The notes below the pieces were generated by a model. That model made no database searches, was not told the origin of the DNA, and saw only the letters and a program-made list of their open reading frames with translations. The translations under genes and the position numbers were made by a program. A stretch of DNA of 5,066 nt from JADFSZ01 sp022560555 [NCBI: PVC group bacterium]. GTDB lineage: Bacteria > GCA-001730085 > JADFSZ01. The stretch is taken from the NCBI GenBank assembly GCA_022560555.1, contig JADFSZ010000131.1:1-5066 (forward strand), read 5' to 3'. Positions 4,120 through 5,066 of this stretch are shown here, piece after piece (the first letter of the stretch is position 1; every line of letters begins with the position of its first letter).

Positions 4120-5066
4120 CTAAATAATCCGAATTTTTTGACGATGATATTTGATTATGGTTGGACAAAGAAGGGACGCAATTCGTTTCTTTTTTAAATG
4201 GGTGTTGATCTTATGTTTGATCTTTTTGGCCGTCTGTTGATTCAGGCAAACACAGTAATACGCACCACCGCCTCCGGCTCCGGAAAGTTTCTCTCCCAAT
4301 GATCCTATAGAAGCGGCTTTTACCAAAACTCCTTCCAAATTCTTCGTAGATAAGGACAATTGACCGAGCTCCGTTTGGGCTGCTTCGGCCAGAGCCCCAA
4401 AAGTGTCCAAAAATATTACGTGAGTTTTTCGTTGCCGGGCTGCAAAAATAAATTGGTCCGTTTTAGCCCCCAAGGATTTCAATGTTTGTTTCGTAAGCAT
4501 GTGTTTTTTTTGGACGCGCTTGCGAATCCGGCTTACAAGGAATTTTGTGTTTTCTGTTCTTCTTAAGGCTCCCACCACTAGGGTAAATGAGGGACACATA
4601 ACTTTTTTGATGTTCGGCAAAGAATTTTTTCTTCCGGAAAATCGAAACAGTCCGTTCATAAAGGCTAATCCGGTATCAACCCCTGAGGGTGTCCCGTGAA
4701 AGATTTTTTCCGCGTTATTGGCTAGTTTCCAAAAAGCTCTTTGGTTCGTTAGAATTTTTTTGGCGCGATCTTCCCCATGTTTTTTGAGAAGTGTTAAAAC
4801 AGCTTTAGATAAAGCCGTGCACAGTGCGGCGGATGATCCGAGGCCGGCTCCTTTTGGAATATTCGTTTTGATACGAACATGAATAAACGGAATTTGAGAG
4901 AGCCGGGGGAATATCCGGCGAAAATACGTCTCGAGTTCCCTCAATTTTTGTTTTTCCGTTTGCGGCAAAACAGGAAGCTGCCAACTTTGATGATGTGCCC
5001 CGGTTGTCCTTGTTGATAAGAAAACCTCTGTCGATAAAGGAAAGGTTAGCCCCAGGGCCGGATATC
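4120..5066 (-). CDS. GHMP kinase, probable mevalonate kinase (5' end beyond window)
   Basis: This is a GHMP-superfamily small-molecule kinase. The frame stays open from the stop at 4120-4122 to the window edge, giving 314 visible residues. The first of these, YPALGLTFPLSTEVFL, match the usual region right after the N-terminal GEHAVVYG motif of mevalonate kinases, so only about 15-30 residues are missing. The ATP-binding motif 2 is PKGAGLGSSAALCTAL (from about residue 70). Glu119 and Asp130 in NAEKIFHGTPSGVDT correspond to the metal-binding Glu and catalytic Asp of mevalonate kinase. Motif 3 is KLSGAGGGG, ending at 267. HGTPSGVDT favours mevalonate kinase (ATP + mevalonate to 5-phosphomevalonate) over homoserine kinase or galactokinase; another mevalonate-pathway GHMP kinase is not excluded. 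The pathway leads to isopentenyl diphosphate. The TTG at 4966-4968 is internal and not the start. The C-terminus is lysine-rich (KKIKHKINTHLKKKR). Confidence 0.82.
   Translation of the reverse strand, partial: YPALGLTFPLSTEVFLSTRTTGAHHQSWQLPVLPQTEKQKLRELETYFRRIFPRLSQIPFIHVRIKTNIPKGAGLGSSAALCTALSKAVLTLLKKHGEDRAKKILTNQRAFWKLANNAEKIFHGTPSGVDTGLAFMNGLFRFSGRKNSLPNIKKVMCPSFTLVVGALRRTENTKFLVSRIRKRVQKKHMLTKQTLKSLGAKTDQFIFAARQRKTHVIFLDTFGALAEAAQTELGQLSLSTKNLEGVLVKAASIGSLGEKLSGAGGGGAYYCVCLNQQTAKKIKHKINTHLKKKRIASLLCPTIIKYHRQKIRII

Noticed and set aside
4109-4140. AT-only stem (AAAATT / AATTTT) between the convergent dus and kinase genes as a bidirectional terminator
   Set aside because: The pairing is short and contains no GC core, so it does not meet the usual picture of an intrinsic terminator.
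4360-4699. Two overlapping plus-strand frames (68 and 66 aa) antisense to the GHMP kinase
   Set aside because: They cover conserved kinase motifs on the other strand, have no family features and no credible ribosome sites.

Overview
The window looks like a bacterial chromosome segment of moderate, slightly AT-rich composition. It divides into a mobile/accessory left part (1 to about 2100) and a housekeeping right part (2127 to the end). The organism cannot be named from this sequence alone. Three features are compatible with an uncultivated Gram-negative-type lineage such as Omnitrophota or a relative: a solitary Y1 (HUH) transposase with a DnaA-C-like tail, a CPR/PVC-like dihydrouridine synthase variant, and a mevalonate-kinase-type GHMP kinase in a bacterium. 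This placement is inference only.

Left part. Positions 1-1009 hold one almost complete insertion element. It encodes a 316-aa REP-associated-tyrosine-transposase-like protein and is bounded by a perfect 13-bp inverted repeat (1-13 and 986-998). The right repeat continues outward to the tip ..GGTCTGACCCC, and the gene's stop codon lies inside it. The matching left tip must lie just before base 1. A consensus-perfect promoter (TTGACA-18 nt-TATAAT) ends only 7 nt before the ATG, so the transposase mRNA should be leaderless or nearly so. Directly outside the right end is a fragment of the N-terminus of an IS3-family OrfA on the minus strand (about 1014-1112), which suggests the Y1 element landed in an older IS3 copy. 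Next comes a two-gene toxin-antitoxin operon: an AbrB/MazE-type antitoxin (1280-1519) and a PIN-domain ribonuclease toxin (1525-1980). It has its own promoter and candidate operator repeats. A tiny 18-codon reading frame after it (2012-2068) resembles the start of a CopG-type antitoxin and may be a relic of a second module.

Right part. lipA (lipoyl synthase, minus strand) and a dus gene (tRNA-dihydrouridine synthase, plus strand) are divergent and share a short control region of about 106 bp. dus converges with a GHMP kinase gene on the minus strand, whose reading frame stays open to the window edge. Its visible motifs fit mevalonate kinase, so the neighbouring sequence beyond 5066 is a good place to look for other mevalonate-pathway genes.

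Nothing here is clearly a new biological system. The points most worth a second look are the Y1 element's architecture (leaderless promoter next to one repeat, stop codon inside the other), the nested IS3 remnant, the TA operator region and the bacterial mevalonate kinase locus.
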